Source: Hydrogenovibrio sp. SC-1 (lineage in GTDB: Bacteria; Pseudomonadota; Gammaproteobacteria; Thiomicrospirales; Thiomicrospiraceae). From it: a DNA stretch of 38,812 nt. The position numbers were made by a program, and so were the translations under genes. The notes beneath the pieces are model-generated. The model was not told the DNA's origin. It did no database searches and was given only the letters and a program-made list of their open reading frames with translations. The stretch is from contig NZ_PKGB01000019.1 in assembly GCF_002848135.1 (NCBI RefSeq), positions 1-38,812 of the forward strand, written 5' to 3'. This document shows, piece after piece, positions 7,066 through 15,038 of this stretch (position 1 is its first letter; the number at the start of each line of letters is the position of its first letter).

Positions 7066-7079
7066 GATTGAGAGAGGTT

Positions 7080-7415
7080 TTATGCCTCTTCTTCGGTGGT
7101 CATGTTTTTGACCCCACCAGATTTTTTGTGGTGACTACCAATTTTTTCTTTGTGTTTGATAATTTGACGATCAAGCTTGTCAACAAGACCATCAATGGAA
7201 GCATACATATCATCGCAAGAGTGCTCTGCAAATAGGTCTTTGCCAGATGCATGGACGGTTGCTTCAGCTTTTTGCTGTTGTTTTTCAACTGTCAAAATAA
7301 CATGTGAGTTGGTCACATGGTCAAAATGGCGGGTTAGTTTTTGCATTTTTTCAGTGACGTATTCACGAAGAGGATCAGTCACTTCAATGTGGTGACCTGT
7401 AATATTGATTTGCAT
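7080..7415 (-). CDS. hpf: Ribosome hibernation promoting factor, short form
   Basis: HPF binds the 30S subunit at the tRNA and mRNA channel in stationary phase and helps form inactive 100S ribosomes. The 111-residue protein begins MQINITGHHIEVTDPLREYV and keeps the basic helix segment RQIIKHKEKIGSHHKK typical of the family. It is slightly longer than E. coli HPF (95) because of an acidic tail ending TTEEEA, and lacks the dimerising domain of long HPF. The ATG has a GGAGCG ribosome binding site. In most gammaproteobacteria it follows rpoN; here it follows lptB directly, with its own extended -10 promoter upstream. Confidence 0.93.
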   Translation of the reverse strand: MQINITGHHIEVTDPLREYVTEKMQKLTRHFDHVTNSHVILTVEKQQQKAEATVHASGKDLFAEHSCDDMYASIDGLVDKLDRQIIKHKEKIGSHHKKSGGVKNMTTEEEA

Positions 7416-7494
7416 TTTATCGCTCCTTTATTTGATTTTCTCTGCGATGTTAGGAGAGTTTTTTTATCTGAAAGACCCAGAAGGGCTTTAATTG

Positions 7495-7505
7495 AAGTAT
7501 AGCAT
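7495..7505 (-). promoter_or_regulatory. Extended -10 promoter for hpf
   Basis: In the 115-bp lptB-hpf gap, the minus strand reads TATGCTATACTTC, an extended -10 of the TGN-TATACT kind. The -35 is weak. It would allow hpf to be transcribed separately from lptB, for example in stationary phase. The coordinates are approximate. Confidence 0.45.
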
Positions 7506-7530
7506 ATACCGGGTATTTCAGACGGGGATT

Positions 7531-8253
7531 TTACTTGAAATTATCACCCAAATAGACGCGTTTGACATCTGGGTTAGCCAATATCTCATTGGGTGCGCCC
7601 TGGGCAAGAATGGTTCCGGCATGTAAAATATAGGCTTGGTCACAAACCCCTAAAGTTTCTCTTACATTATGATCGGTGATGAGTACACCGATCCCTTTCA
7701 TTTTTAAGTGAAGAATGATGCTCTGGATATCTTTAACGGAAATAGGATCCACTCCAGCAAAGGGTTCATCCAGTAGAATAAAGTTAGGCTCCATAGCGAG
7801 TGCACGGGCGATTTCAACACGGCGGCGTTCTCCGCCTGAGAGTGCTTGTCCAAGTTGTGTCGTAATGTGTGAAATTTGTAAGTCATCAACCAAGGCTTCA
7901 TAATGCTGCCATTTCTTGGCTTCAGTCATGTCTTCGCGCATTTCTAAGATGGCAAGAATGTTTTGTTGTACAGTCAGTTTACGGAAGACGGAGGCCTCTT
8001 GAGGTAGGTAGCCAATTCCCATCTTAGCGCGCTGATCAATGGTTTTTTGACTGATTTCTACATCATCAAGAAAAATTTCGCCAGCATCATTGTTTACTAG
8101 ACCCGTCATCATATAAAAGGTGGTCGTTTTGCCTGCGCCATTGGGACCAAGCAACCCAACGACTTGACCGCTTTCTACGTCAAGATTGACCGAGCTGACA
8201 ACCGAGCGACGTTTATAACTTTTGGCTAAATTTCGAGCATAAAAATGAGCCAT
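7531..8253 (-). CDS. lptB: LPS export ABC transporter ATP-binding protein
   Basis: LptB is the cytoplasmic ATPase that, with LptF and LptG, extracts lipopolysaccharide from the inner membrane and feeds the LptC-LptA bridge. At 240 residues it has the family length. Walker A is GPNGAGKTT near residues 36-44, the ABC signature [15 protein letters not shown], Walker [14 protein letters not shown], and the switch histidine in ITDHNVRE. The GVDPISV motif after Walker B is typical of LptB. It is translated just downstream of lptA (3-bp gap) and is the last gene of the lptC-lptA-lptB block. lptF and lptG are not in the window. Confidence 0.97.
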   Translation of the reverse strand: MAHFYARNLAKSYKRRSVVSSVNLDVESGQVVGLLGPNGAGKTTTFYMMTGLVNNDAGEIFLDDVEISQKTIDQRAKMGIGYLPQEASVFRKLTVQQNILAILEMREDMTEAKKWQHYEALVDDLQISHITTQLGQALSGGERRRVEIARALAMEPNFILLDEPFAGVDPISVKDIQSIILHLKMKGIGVLITDHNVRETLGVCDQAYILHAGTILAQGAPNEILANPDVKRVYLGDNFK

Positions 8254-8256
8254 GGT

Positions 8257-8832
8257 TTAGGGGGCCTTTTGCGGATCAGGTTGGGGAGGGGTTGATGGAG
8301 TATCCGATTCTGATTCAGGTTGGAATGTAACCGTAATGCGTTTTTTGTCGGTTTTTGTCCCTTTTGCGGATAGAGTCTTATCCGTTAAGTTGTAGGTGAT
8401 TTTAGGGCCAGAAATGCTGTTTTTGTCAGCTTGATTAATGTGTGCATCGCCTTCAAGGATAACGATTTTATCGACTGTGTAATAAGTGATTTGATCAGCT
8501 TGGCCATTTACCCAGGTTTGATCATCTTCATTGAATTTTTTAAAGGTCGCGGGGTTTCCAATAATAATGGCTTGATTGACTTGGCGCTCAGGATGCAAAA
8601 TGGTGACTGTCTCGCCTTTAATTTCAGTCAGACCCTGAGTGATAATGACATTGCCTTGGTAAGTGCTTTCGCCAATATTGTCTTGGGCTAAAAGGCTATC
8701 CGCCTTAATTTCAATTGGCAGCTCTGTTTCTGTGGTCTGATTGGTGTCTGCATAGCCTTTCGTTAAGATGGCTGATAGCAAAAAGCTGATGACCAAAAAA
8801 GTAATGAAATGTTGAGATGAAAGGTTGGTCAT
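8257..8832 (-). CDS. lptA: Lipopolysaccharide transport periplasmic protein LptA
   Basis: LptA is the periplasmic bridge protein that carries LPS from LptC to LptD. The 191-residue product has an N-terminal signal sequence (hydrophobic segment FITFLVISFLLSAILTKGYA, with cleavage likely after YADT). It is followed by an OstA-like beta-jellyroll recognisable from IKADSLLAQDNIGESTYQGN and EGDAHINQADKNSISGPKI. A Pro-rich C-terminal tail (TPPQPDPQKAP) extends beyond the fold. It lies between lptC and lptB with 3- and 17-bp spacings, so it is one transcriptional unit with them. Confidence 0.93.
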   Translation of the reverse strand: MTNLSSQHFITFLVISFLLSAILTKGYADTNQTTETELPIEIKADSLLAQDNIGESTYQGNVIITQGLTEIKGETVTILHPERQVNQAIIIGNPATFKKFNEDDQTWVNGQADQITYYTVDKIVILEGDAHINQADKNSISGPKITYNLTDKTLSAKGTKTDKKRITVTFQPESESDTPSTPPQPDPQKAP

Positions 8833-8849
8833 TCGGTTTATTATGATTC

Positions 8850-9440
8850 CTAATTGTGGCGAGTCGAACTAGGCTGGTATCGAGTTTTGACGTCGGATAA
8901 AAATTCTATTGTACCTAAAGCATTGTCCGCTTTAAAGCCAGTGCCACTGATTGTTGTGTTTGCTTGTGTCATTTGAGTAAAAACTTGACTGGTGATTTGT
9001 TTAGACAGGGTATTATAAGAAATCTCATTCGAGGTTAAGGTTTTATTTTCTTTCGGGTTTGTTTTATCTCGAACAAAAACCCGGACATCACCATTGAATA
9101 TCAAAACTTGATCATTGAGGCTTTTCCCTGTTTCACTGGTTAAGATGGTGCGGTTTTCAGTGCGGTCATCAATAATATAAGGCGCTTTAAAAAAACTCTG
9201 GCGAGACTTTTTATGGTATTGAATTTCATTAGCATAGACAGCGGTTTGTTGAGCCTGAGTCTGGAAGGTTGACGGGATTTGCCAACTGGTGGATTCGTAC
9301 AGCTGCCAAGTTGGTTTGATTGCAATATCCTGGGCGTTTAAAGCTTCCTTCGCATTATCCTGCTGGGTCTGTTTAAAAGCAATGAGCAAGGTTGTAACGG
9401 ATAACAAAAATAATAAAATGGCGGGCAATCTTTTTTTCAT
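8850..9440 (-). CDS. lptC: LPS export system protein LptC
   Basis: LptC is a bitopic inner-membrane protein that receives LPS from the LptBFG extractor and passes it to LptA. The 196-residue protein has a short basic N-terminus, one membrane helix (LPAILLFLLSVTTLLIAF, about residues 4-21) and a periplasmic OstA-like domain. The family pattern is visible in TLTSNEISYNTLSKQITSQ and ISGTGFKADNALGTIEF. The gene starts at ATG 9440 and lies between kdsC and lptA. Sequence conservation in this family is low, so the position in the operon supports the call as much as the residues do. Confidence 0.9.
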   Translation of the reverse strand: MKKRLPAILLFLLSVTTLLIAFKQTQQDNAKEALNAQDIAIKPTWQLYESTSWQIPSTFQTQAQQTAVYANEIQYHKKSRQSFFKAPYIIDDRTENRTILTSETGKSLNDQVLIFNGDVRVFVRDKTNPKENKTLTSNEISYNTLSKQITSQVFTQMTQANTTISGTGFKADNALGTIEFLSDVKTRYQPSSTRHN

Positions 9441-9491
9441 CAGATTATTCCTTGCGCAATCGGTTTAGCAGAGCAAGTGGTCACTTAAAGG

Positions 9492-10025
9492 CTATCTTAA
9501 ATAAAAATCCATGTGGGATTGCCATCGATCTTGGGATTTTAAGATGAGTTCGCAGAGCTCTCGAACGCAGCCTTGCCCTCCATTAAAGCGGGAAACATAA
9601 TCCACTCTTGGAATCACCTCACTATCAGCATCTTTAGGGCAGGCAGACAGGCCAACTCTTGTTAAAATTGGCAGGTCCAAAATGTCGTCGCCAATATAGG
9701 CAATATGCTTCATCTCTAAACCGAGTTCTTCGGCAAGCGCAAGGAAAGTCGGAAGCTTATCGGGTACGCCTTGATAGAGGTGCTTGACCTTTAAATCCTG
9801 CATACGCTTTTGGGTGAGTGGTGAGGTTCGGCCGGTAATAATTCCAATTTCAATGCCACTCTTTTGTAGCATCACCATGCCGTGTCCATCACGGGTATAG
9901 AAGGCTTTGTACTCTTGGCCGTCGTCGCCATAGATGAGCTTATTGTCGGTTAGTACACCATCAACATCTAAAATGAGTAATTGAATCTGTTGAGCTTTTT
10001 CAGTAATTTCTGCTTCAAATGACAT
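9492..10025 (-). CDS. kdsC: 3-deoxy-D-manno-octulosonate 8-phosphate phosphatase
   Basis: KdsC removes the phosphate from KDO-8-phosphate in the pathway to the LPS inner core. The 177-residue cytosolic protein is of the HAD C0 type without a cap. Motif I is LILDVDGVLTD, motif II IITGR, the lysine is in GVPDKL, and motif III is YIGDDILDLP. All are intact. Its neighbours are the antiporter gene upstream (6 bp away) and lptC downstream. The isomerase gene kdsD, which usually sits immediately before kdsC, is not there. Confidence 0.95.
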   Translation of the reverse strand: MSFEAEITEKAQQIQLLILDVDGVLTDNKLIYGDDGQEYKAFYTRDGHGMVMLQKSGIEIGIITGRTSPLTQKRMQDLKVKHLYQGVPDKLPTFLALAEELGLEMKHIAYIGDDILDLPILTRVGLSACPKDADSEVIPRVDYVSRFNGGQGCVRELCELILKSQDRWQSHMDFYLR

Positions 10026-10031
10026 AGGGAG

Positions 10032-11021
10032 TTAACCATTAATTGCGCGAAAATATAATAGTAACATGTAACCCACAAAACTGATTAATAAAAGGCTTCC
10101 CTCGGTTCGGGTTATGACGGCACGCCCCTTACGTGGAAGCGCAACTAAGAGCATAGCGAGCGTTAAGGCAAGCATAATAGGGTAATCAATGATAAGGGTG
10201 GTGGTTTCGATTAATGACGGCGCTATCAGCGCAGGCATTGATAGGACAGCCAATAAGTTAAAGAGGTTTGATCCGATGATATTACCAATCATAAGATCAG
10301 CTTCGCCCTTGCGAGCCGCGCTGATAGCTGCTGCTAGTTCTGGCAAGCTAGTGCCGATTGCAATAATGGTTAGACCAATAATCATTTCTGGGACTTCAAA
10401 AAAGTGCGCAATTTCAACCGCTCCCCAAACCATCATTTTGGCACTCATTATCAGAATGACCAGGCCTGTAAATAGGAGTAGCCAAGATTTTTTGAGTCCC
10501 ATTTTGGGGTGCTCTTTTAATTCTTCAAGTGTTTCTTCGGACATAGGGTCTGTTGGGCAAACTGTGCGGTTGGCGTGAATCATCCACCCCATGACGAGAA
10601 CCAGCAAAACAATGAGGATCATTCCATCAAGCGTATCTAAGTCATTGTCGAGCATGAGCAAGATGCCGATAACCGAGATGGCTAACAGAATCGGGAATTC
10701 TCGTTTTAGTAAAGAAGACTTAATGATAATTGGGGAGACAATGGCAGTTATTCCAAGGATAAGGCCGATGTTCGCAATATTGGAACCAACGACGTTTCCG
10801 ATAGCTAAGCCAGGACTGTTGTTGAATGCAGCTAGGATGGCAACCAGCATTTCAGGCGCGGAGGTGCCAAAACCAAGTACGACGACACCAATAATAAGGG
10901 GGGCAATATTTAAATGTTGGGCAACACTGGCGGCACTGTCAATAAAAACGTCTGAACTCCAAACCAATAGTGCAAGACCCAAAAAAAGGGTGAATAGTGG
11001 TAAAATAACCGACAAAAACAT
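10032..11021 (-). CDS. yrbG: Calcium/sodium antiporter, YrbG family
   Basis: This is a cation/Ca2+ exchanger of the inner membrane with about ten helices, made of two inverted repeats. Each repeat carries the alpha motif: GFGTSAPEMLVA in the first half and AIGTSLPELAAAI in the second, both with the acidic residue used for ion binding. The GN(V/I)(V/I)GSN motifs that follow are also both present. I prefer the ATG at 11021, about 10 bases after an AAGGTGG, giving 329 residues close to YrbG; the ATG at 11051 has no ribosome binding site. It heads the kdsC-lptCAB run as in E. coli. A copy of CAGGCCTG lies inside it at 10461-10468. Confidence 0.93.
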   Translation of the reverse strand: MFLSVILPLFTLFLGLALLVWSSDVFIDSAASVAQHLNIAPLIIGVVVLGFGTSAPEMLVAILAAFNNSPGLAIGNVVGSNIANIGLILGITAIVSPIIIKSSLLKREFPILLAISVIGILLMLDNDLDTLDGMILIVLLVLVMGWMIHANRTVCPTDPMSEETLEELKEHPKMGLKKSWLLLFTGLVILIMSAKMMVWGAVEIAHFFEVPEMIIGLTIIAIGTSLPELAAAISAARKGEADLMIGNIIGSNLFNLLAVLSMPALIAPSLIETTTLIIDYPIMLALTLAMLLVALPRKGRAVITRTEGSLLLISFVGYMLLLYFRAING

Positions 11022-11183
11022 AAACTGGGCGCCACCTTCAACATGTGCCATTTAAAAGAATGGTTCGTATTGTATATTTTTTTATAGATAAAATAAATAT
11101 TGTTTATAAGTGGTCATTGAACTTGCTGTGGGTACATTGAACAGTTTTAGAGTGTATGGTGGTGTTATTGAAAGGTGGTTTGA

Positions 11184-11789
11184 GTGATTGAAAATTTGAG
11201 CATTGGTACGCGTAGTTGGACAAACCAGGCATGGCAGTCATTTTTTCCCGAAGATCTGCCAGTTGATTGGCAGTTGGATTACTACAGTCACTATTTTAAT
11301 TGTGTGTTGGTACCTGAAACGCAATGGTTGGCGTGGACTGAGCAGCAACTAATCGATTTTGCTGAAGCGCTGGAAGGTGAGGGTTTTGAATTCTTTTTTG
11401 AGCTGAAAGCCTCTTTTGTTGAGCAAACTGGTAAACAGTTTACGGCGATTAAGTCCCATTTTCAATCAATGGCTGTAGGCATTTTAATGATTGATACAGC
11501 ACAGTCGTTGCCAGATCAATTGAATGATTTTCATGTGACTTTATTTTCAGAAACAGAGTCACTGCCGGGTTGGCGCTGGCACTATAACGGTGAAGTTTGT
11601 TCAGGGTACCCACTGGGATATGTTTCAAACTTACCGGTAGAAGGCAAAATGCAATCCAGCTGTCTTCAATCCTTTATGGATTCACTGCCACCAGATTTGG
11701 AAAAAGCCCATTTTATTGTGGCAGATGAAGCGCTCGCCATTGAGTCGGTTCAAAACCTGAAGATAATTGCCGAAGTCATGGGGTTTTGA
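11184..11789 (+). CDS. Divergent, shortened DUF72-like protein
   Basis: The 201-residue product starts at GTG 11184 with AAAGGTGG upstream. Its opening, IGTRSWTNQAWQSFFPE followed by DYYSHYFNCV, follows the pattern of the DUF72 (YecE) family, where GTSGW..W....FYP and YYA..F..VE are the hallmarks of the TIM-barrel start. Here the usual Gly-Trp and the glutamate are replaced, and the protein is about 50-80 residues shorter than typical members. It may have lost the family's activity or be a specialised offshoot. DUF72 function itself is not established. It stands just before the mla operon, in the same direction, and no terminator separates them. Confidence 0.6.
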   Translation: MIENLSIGTRSWTNQAWQSFFPEDLPVDWQLDYYSHYFNCVLVPETQWLAWTEQQLIDFAEALEGEGFEFFFELKASFVEQTGKQFTAIKSHFQSMAVGILMIDTAQSLPDQLNDFHVTLFSETESLPGWRWHYNGEVCSGYPLGYVSNLPVEGKMQSSCLQSFMDSLPPDLEKAHFIVADEALAIESVQNLKIIAEVMGF

Positions 11790-11903
11790 GTTAAAATCTG
11801 TTAAAATTCTTCGCCTAGTTTTGACTGGATTTACGCAAGTATGTAGGGGGTGTTTCACCTCACTCCAAGTCAGTTGACTTTATTTTTTGATAAGGAAAAC
11901 CCG

Positions 11904-12710
11904 TTGACCGAACAAAACCTTAAGCCATTAATTGAAATTAAGAATCTTACCTTTTCGAGGGGAGAGCGGAAAATATTTGATGGTTTGAATTTATCGATTC
12001 CACAAGGACAAGTGACAGCCATTATGGGGCCGAGTGGAACTGGAAAAACGACTCTTTTGAAGTTGATAGCGGGGCAATTAAAGCCGGATAAGGGTGAGAT
12101 TTGGGTTGCGGGTGAAAATATCCATAAATTAAGGCGGTCAAAACTGTATCAAATGCGTCGCAAAATGGGAATGCTTTTCCAAAGTGGCGCCTTGTTGACC
12201 GATTTAAATGTGTTTGATAACGTGGCCTTTCCTATTCGGGAGCACACGCAGCTACCTGAAGAATTGATTCGTCCTCTCGTGTTAATGAAGCTACAAGCCG
12301 TGGGCTTGAGGGGCGCAAAGGATTTAATGAGTTCCGAGTTGTCCGGAGGGATGGCAAGAAGGGTGGCGTTAGCCAGAGGGATAGCGCTCGATCCCGAAAT
12401 GATTTTTTATGATGAGCCATTTGTTGGCCAGGATCCAATTACCATGGGGGTGCTGATTGAGCTTATTCGAAAACTAAATGATAATTTGAGCTTAACCAGC
12501 GTAGTGGTTTCTCATGATGTGGATGAGGTTTTGTCGATTGCGGATTATGCTTGCGTTTTGTCAGAAGGCAAGGTGGTCGCCGAAGGATCTGCCAAGTCAT
12601 TAATGTCGTCTAGTTCGGATTATGTTCAGCAATTTTTAAAGGGTCTGCCAGATGGTCCAGTGCCTTACGACTATCCAACTGGGTCTTACCAACAGGATTT
12701 AATGAAATGA
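11904..12710 (+). CDS. mlaF: Phospholipid ABC transporter ATP-binding protein MlaF
   Basis: MlaF is the ATPase of the MlaFEDB complex that moves phospholipids between the inner membrane and the periplasmic carrier MlaC. I start it at TTG 11904, which has AAGGA seven bases upstream and gives 268 residues as in E. coli (269). The GTG at 11850 would add 18 residues with a poorly placed ribosome binding site. Walker A is GPSGTGKTT, the signature LSGGMARRVALARG, Walker B MIFYDEPFVGQDP and the H-loop VVSHDVDEV. The DEPFVGQDP sequence is characteristic of MlaF. Its stop overlaps the mlaE start as ATGA, indicating translational coupling. Confidence 0.96.
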   Translation: MTEQNLKPLIEIKNLTFSRGERKIFDGLNLSIPQGQVTAIMGPSGTGKTTLLKLIAGQLKPDKGEIWVAGENIHKLRRSKLYQMRRKMGMLFQSGALLTDLNVFDNVAFPIREHTQLPEELIRPLVLMKLQAVGLRGAKDLMSSELSGGMARRVALARGIALDPEMIFYDEPFVGQDPITMGVLIELIRKLNDNLSLTSVVVSHDVDEVLSIADYACVLSEGKVVAEGSAKSLMSSSSDYVQQFLKGLPDGPVPYDYPTGSYQQDLMK

Positions 12711-13492
12711 ATGCGTTTACAAGTTTCTTAGCAAAGCTAGGCCAGAGCGCATTGGAGTTGATGAGTCAATTCGGTAGAGGAACTTTTTTTATTGGCTCAT
12801 TGGTTCCTGCTGTACCCTTTGCGTTTCTAAGACTCGACTTATTGATTAAGCAAATGTATTTTGCCGGAGTTTTATCCTTGCCCATTATCTTAACCGCCGG
12901 GTTATTTGTCGGGATGGTGCTGAGCTTACAAGGTTATAACGTGCTGGTTGATTACAACTCAGAGGAAGCGGTCGGCACCATGACCGCTTTGTCTTTGTTA
13001 CGAGAGTTAGGGCCAGTGGTCGCGGCATTATTGTTTGCGGGGCGTGCAGGATCGGCTTTAACAGCAGAAATTGGGTTAATGAAGTCAACTGAACAACTAT
13101 CGGCCTTGGAGATGATGGCGGTAGATCCGTTGAAGTTTGTTTTTGCGCCTCGGTTTTGTGCCGCTATATTGATTTTGCCTATGTTGTCTCTCATGTTTAT
13201 TGCAATGGGGATATTGGGTGGTTATTTGGTTGGTGTTGGCTGGTTAGGAATTGATGAAGGGGCTTTTTGGTCACAAATGCAACAAAGTGTGGATTGGCAA
13301 GATGATGTCATGAATGGCATTGTAAAATCCATTGCGTTTGCGATCTTGATCGCGATGATTTCCTTGTATCAAGGGTATGACGCGACGCCTACTTCAGAAG
13401 GTGTTAGTAGTGCCACTACCAAAACCGTGGTACATTCATCCTTAGGGGTTTTGGGGTTGGATTTTGTTCTGACAGCCTTAATGTTTAGTTAG
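12707..13492 (+). CDS. mlaE: Phospholipid ABC transporter permease MlaE
   Basis: MlaE is the membrane permease of the MlaFEDB complex. The 261-residue length matches the family. The conserved block FAGRAGSALTAEIGLMKSTEQ followed by LSALEMMAVDP, the coupling-helix region contacting MlaF, is intact. About five membrane segments are visible, with a hydrophobic C-terminus ending in LTALMFS. It overlaps mlaF by four bases and precedes mlaD by 28 bp. Confidence 0.96.
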   Translation: MNAFTSFLAKLGQSALELMSQFGRGTFFIGSLVPAVPFAFLRLDLLIKQMYFAGVLSLPIILTAGLFVGMVLSLQGYNVLVDYNSEEAVGTMTALSLLRELGPVVAALLFAGRAGSALTAEIGLMKSTEQLSALEMMAVDPLKFVFAPRFCAAILILPMLSLMFIAMGILGGYLVGVGWLGIDEGAFWSQMQQSVDWQDDVMNGIVKSIAFAILIAMISLYQGYDATPTSEGVSSATTKTVVHSSLGVLGLDFVLTALMFS

Positions 13493-13520
13493 AATTCAGA
13501 TTGATCGTTGGGAATATAAA

Positions 13521-13988
13521 ATGACTCGTCAAAAAATTGTAGAAGTATGGGTTGGGGCTTTTGTGTTATTTGCATTAGCGTCTTTAGTAGTCATTGCTTT
13601 AAAGGTGAGTAATTTTGAAGGCTTGACAGACAAGCCAACCTATAAAGTCAATGCGCTGTTCAGTAATATTGGTGGTTTGAAAGTGCGTGCGCCTGTTAAA
13701 ATTAGTGGTGTCGTTGTTGGGCGCGTTGAAGCCATTACAGTGGATCCGATCACTTATCAAGCGCGGGTTGTGATGAACATTGATTCTGACTTTAATGAAT
13801 TGCCGATTGATACGTCAGCATCCATTCTGACATCTGGGTTGTTGGGTGATCAGTATATAGGCCTGACTCCGGGTGCAGATGATCTCTATTTAACAGAGGG
13901 GTCGCAAATTGATTTGGTGCAACCCGCCTTGGTATTAGAAGAGCTAATTGGCCAGTTTATTACTAAGTTTGCAGATAGTGGAGAATAA
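13521..13988 (+). CDS. mlaD: Phospholipid-binding MCE-domain protein MlaD
   Basis: MlaD is anchored in the inner membrane and forms a hexameric ring in the periplasm through which phospholipids pass. The 155-residue protein has an N-terminal membrane helix (about 8-28) and one MCE domain (about 39-117), with the typical FSNIGGLKVRAPVKISGVVV and LTSGLLGDQYIGL. It is shorter at the C-terminus than E. coli MlaD (183) but keeps a hydrophobic end helix near LVLEELIGQFITKF, the segment thought to line the ring pore. It is two bases before mlaC. Confidence 0.96.
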   Translation: MTRQKIVEVWVGAFVLFALASLVVIALKVSNFEGLTDKPTYKVNALFSNIGGLKVRAPVKISGVVVGRVEAITVDPITYQARVVMNIDSDFNELPIDTSASILTSGLLGDQYIGLTPGADDLYLTEGSQIDLVQPALVLEELIGQFITKFADSGE

Positions 13989-13990
13989 CT

Positions 13991-14638
13991 ATGCTATTCA
14001 AAGGCCGACATTTTTTACAATCCTTTTTGATGATGTTGCTGTTTTATTCAGCGGTGTCGACAGCTAGCAACATCCCACAAGAAGACCCCAAGAAGTTAGT
14101 TCAAGAGCTATCTCAGACGGTAATTGACCAAATTGAACTGAACCGGCAAAAATTTGAGACCGACCCTGCGGCCATCAAGCAGTTTGCAGATGAGTATGTC
14201 TTACCTTATATCGATACCCCTAAAATGGCGCGTTATGTGATGGCTCAGTTTTGGCGGCAAGCTTCAGAGGCGCAACAGAATGCCTTTATTGACGCCTTTA
14301 CAAATACCTTATTGCGCTCCTATTCAACCAGTATTTTAAAGTTGGATGTGACGAGTATGACCGTGTTAAATGCGATTGAAACGCACAAAGGGCGAGTATC
14401 GGTTACAACTGAGGTGACTCAGGATGATGGGAATGTCACCAAAGTGGTTTATCGATTGTATTTAAATGGTGATAACCAAAAATGGTTTCTTTACGATGTT
14501 TCCATTGAAGGCATCAGCATGTTATTAAATTATCGCAAGTCATATTCATCAGAGTTCCAAAAGAAAGGCATTGATGAAGTGATAGCATCATTGCAGCAAA
14601 AAAACAAACAGTCTCAAATTATTGTGAGTGGGGAATAG
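13991..14638 (+). CDS. mlaC: Periplasmic phospholipid carrier MlaC
   Basis: MlaC shuttles phospholipids between the outer-membrane MlaA complex and MlaFEDB. The 215-residue product has a signal peptide (FLQSFLMMLLFYSAVSTASN) and a mature domain of the Tol_Tol_Ttg2 family. Diagnostic segments are YIDTPKMARYVMAQFWRQAS, FTNTLLRSYSTSIL and WFLYDVSIEGISMLLNYRKSY. The gene lies between mlaD and mlaB with spacings of two bases on each side, consistent with one operon. mlaA is not in the window. Confidence 0.96.
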   Translation: MLFKGRHFLQSFLMMLLFYSAVSTASNIPQEDPKKLVQELSQTVIDQIELNRQKFETDPAAIKQFADEYVLPYIDTPKMARYVMAQFWRQASEAQQNAFIDAFTNTLLRSYSTSILKLDVTSMTVLNAIETHKGRVSVTTEVTQDDGNVTKVVYRLYLNGDNQKWFLYDVSIEGISMLLNYRKSYSSEFQKKGIDEVIASLQQKNKQSQIIVSGE

Positions 14639-14640
14639 GT

Positions 14641-14970
14641 TTGTTAGTTGTCAATCCGTCAAAAGAGACAACCGCCATCGTTGAAGGCGAGTTATTAAAA
14701 TTGTCTGGAATTATTGACATGGACTCGGTTGCCAGTCTCTATAAAAATGGGATTAAGGCGTTAGAACAACCGATTACTAAGGTTGACTGTCAGGCGATTA
14801 CCTCCGGAGATTCGGCTTGTTTGGCATTGTTGCTGTTCTTACAGTCAAAGCTGGGTAGTCCCGTAGCATTGATTCGTTTACCGGCTTCACTCAAAGTATT
14901 GGTTGATTTATATTGTTTGTCAGACTTATTCACATTTCCTGAAGATTCTGAAATCTCAGCAGCCCATTGA
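14641..14970 (+). CDS. mlaB: STAS-domain protein MlaB
   Basis: MlaB is the small cytoplasmic subunit that binds MlaF and stabilises the complex. The 109-residue product has the STAS fold pattern: an early beta strand LLKLSGIIDMDSVASL, the central VDCQAITSGDSACLALLLFL, where the Asp-Ser pair matches the conserved STAS position, and a terminal helix LKVLVDLYCLSDLF. The start is the TTG at 14641, two bases after the mlaC stop, with GGGGAATAGG upstream. Sequence similarity within this family is low; the position in the mla operon supports the call. Confidence 0.88.
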   Translation: MLVVNPSKETTAIVEGELLKLSGIIDMDSVASLYKNGIKALEQPITKVDCQAITSGDSACLALLLFLQSKLGSPVALIRLPASLKVLVDLYCLSDLFTFPEDSEISAAH

Positions 14971-15038
14971 TTCCATGTTTTTCCATCTTGGCTTTGAAGA
15001 AAACGCCATTTGATATTATTTAAGGTTTAGATAACGTT

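Noticed and set aside
10591-11055. A plus-strand frame of 154 codons opposite yrbG
   Set aside because: It is the shadow of a membrane protein gene; the antiporter on the other strand has clear family motifs.
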